5,582 nucleotides of DNA, taken from the NCBI GenBank assembly GCA_016208065.1, contig JACQYU010000071.1, positions 1 to 5,582 of the forward strand, read 5' to 3'. The translations under genes were made by a program, and so were the position numbers. The notes beneath the pieces were generated by a model, which saw only the letters and a list, made by a program, of their open reading frames with translations, was not told the origin of the DNA and did not search any database. The DNA is from Candidatus Falkowiibacteriota bacterium (GTDB lineage: Bacteria > Patescibacteriota > Patescibacteriia > Patescibacteriales > GWC2-42-12). Positions 4,661-5,582 of this stretch are shown one piece after another (position 1 is the first letter of the stretch; each line of letters starts with the position of its first letter).

Positions 4661-5582
4661 TTATTGCTGGCCCGGCTTATTAAAGCGGTTGTAAATTTTT
4701 TTACCGATATAATAAATCAGCCAAATAATAAGGCCGTAAAGCAAAAGCATGGGCAAAGCTATAATAATAAAACGAATCAGCCCGTCAACAAAATTTTGGC
4801 CGCCGGTTATTAATTGCTTAACCGAAGTTTTAATTACCTGCCATGGCCTCCAATCAACGCTAGCTGAAGCTATTTCCACGTCTTCGCTTAAATTAACAGT
4901 AATGGCTGACATGTCGGTTTGGGAATTAAGGTAGCGCAGCCGGCCGTCAAGCTGTTCAATCTCTCCGCGCGTTCTCGCCACTTCCCTGGTAACGGCCAGG
5001 ATCTCCTCAATTTTCCCTGAACGGTTAAGCAAAGCGACAAAAGAAGCTTCTTCGGCGCGCTTATTTTTAAGGCGCGCTTCCAAGTCAATATATTCTTCGG
5101 TTATATCCTGAGCATTGGCTGATTCTGATATAACCTGGGTGGCAATTTTTTTAATTTCATTAAATACGGCCGTAAAATTTTGAAAAGGCACGCGAACGGT
5201 AATATAACCGGATTTAATCCCCCGGTTTGATTCGGAAAAACTGGAATTGGCCACTTCGCCGTTATTTAGTTTAGCGATATTGGCAATGCCTTCAGCCGCC
5301 GCGTCAGCTTTTTCCACCTTAAGGCTTAAATTTCCGGTTTTAATAATCTTCTTATCAGCCACGTCCGCGGCGATATTGGCAATAGCTCCGCCGCCTGGCT
5401 CGGCTATTGAATCCATGGCTATTTCAGTCGAAAGCATCCGGCCGGATTTAGCCGACGGCGCGGCGCTTTGAAACATGCCTATGGCTCCGCCGGCCGGCTG
5501 GCTGGAAGCTTTATCGCCCGTAATCCGGCCGACACCGCCTAAAGCAATCATTAAGCCGAAATACAAAATAAAAAAAATCAAA
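4661..5582 (-). CDS. DUF4349 domain membrane protein, N-terminus outside window
   Basis: The frame is open to the right edge. The codon at 5581 is TTG (Leu), so the true start very likely lies further upstream. At least 306 residues are visible (numbered from 5581). Residues 1-17 are hydrophobic and look like the end of a signal-anchor helix, then comes an Ala/Ser/Gly-rich linker to about 75. DUF4349 follows: IIKTGNLSLKVEKAD (79-93), GYITVRVPFQNF (125-136), a charged helical, probably coiled-coil part (about 160-222, with the EEYIDLEARLKNKRAEE motif at 162-178), then AITVNLSE (226-233). A C-terminal membrane helix (266-292) ends in a basic tail. The bulk of the protein should be extracytoplasmic between two membrane anchors. 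No lipobox Cys is visible. Family function is unknown. It may be co-transcribed with the ABC genes downstream. Confidence 0.88.
   Translation of the reverse strand, partial: LIFFILYFGLMIALGGVGRITGDKASSQPAGGAIGMFQSAAPSAKSGRMLSTEIAMDSIAEPGGGAIANIAADVADKKIIKTGNLSLKVEKADAAAEGIANIAKLNNGEVANSSFSESNRGIKSGYITVRVPFQNFTAVFNEIKKIATQVISESANAQDITEEYIDLEARLKNKRAEEASFVALLNRSGKIEEILAVTREVARTRGEIEQLDGRLRYLNSQTDMSAITVNLSEDVEIASASVDWRPWQVIKTSVKQLITGGQNFVDGLIRFIIIALPMLLLYGLIIWLIYYIGKKIYNRFNKPGQQ

Noticed and set aside
4888..5088. 66-codon minus-strand frame inside the DUF4349 gene
   Set aside because: It lies wholly within the well-supported DUF4349 frame, has no domain features and has Trp/Cys/Pro-rich composition typical of an out-of-frame reading.
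5579..5581. TTG at the right edge as the start of the DUF4349 protein
   Set aside because: The frame is open to the end of the window and the hydrophobic N-terminal helix is incomplete, so the real start is probably outside.
1..5582. Alternative genetic code (UGA as Gly or Trp)
   Set aside because: All recognised proteins read through with the standard bacterial code, Trp is encoded by TGG and conserved motifs need no UGA decoding.

Overview
The window is a short, AT-rich, gene-dense piece of a bacterial genome. Every recognisable gene lies on the minus strand, so the window reads from right to left. The small gaps, the mixture of A/T-rich codons (TTA, AAA, ATT) with GC-rich Ala/Gly codons, the near absence of Shine-Dalgarno sequences and the 'generic' gene set suggest a Patescibacteria/CPR (Parcubacteria-like) metagenome-derived genome. 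That placement is inference; no rRNA or other marker gene is present.

Layout in transcription order. (1) A DUF4349 membrane protein (4661-5582) whose 5' end lies outside the window. (2) A 159-bp gap (4502-4660) holding a 27-codon ORF for one membrane helix, then a second short hydrophobic frame. One deleted base would join these into a 50-aa two-helix protein. A terminator-like hairpin overlaps the second frame. (3) A DrrA-like ABC ATPase (3527-4501). (4) A 102-bp element with 27-bp perfect inverted arms and a GC-rich inner hairpin (3390-3491). (5) The partner ABC-2 permease (2596-3375). (6) An AlkD-family DNA glycosylase with its key residues intact (1889-2590), 5 bp after the permease and closed by a hairpin terminator. 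(7) A lexA-like gene (1224-1766) with its own near-consensus promoter and terminator. (8) The first 353 codons of a polytopic GT-C-like membrane protein (1-1061).

Genes 3, 5 and 6 look like one unit: a small-molecule exporter plus an alkylation-repair enzyme, with an SOS-type regulator next door. The most notable points are: the LexA homologue keeps a complete self-cleavage domain but lacks about 23 residues of its winged helix-turn-helix, including half the recognition helix; a large palindrome splits the two halves of the ABC transporter; a perfect DnaA box lies in the lexA leader; and a TTTC-N7-GTTC direct repeat fills the lexA promoter spacer. No tRNA, rRNA, CRISPR array or transposase gene was seen.
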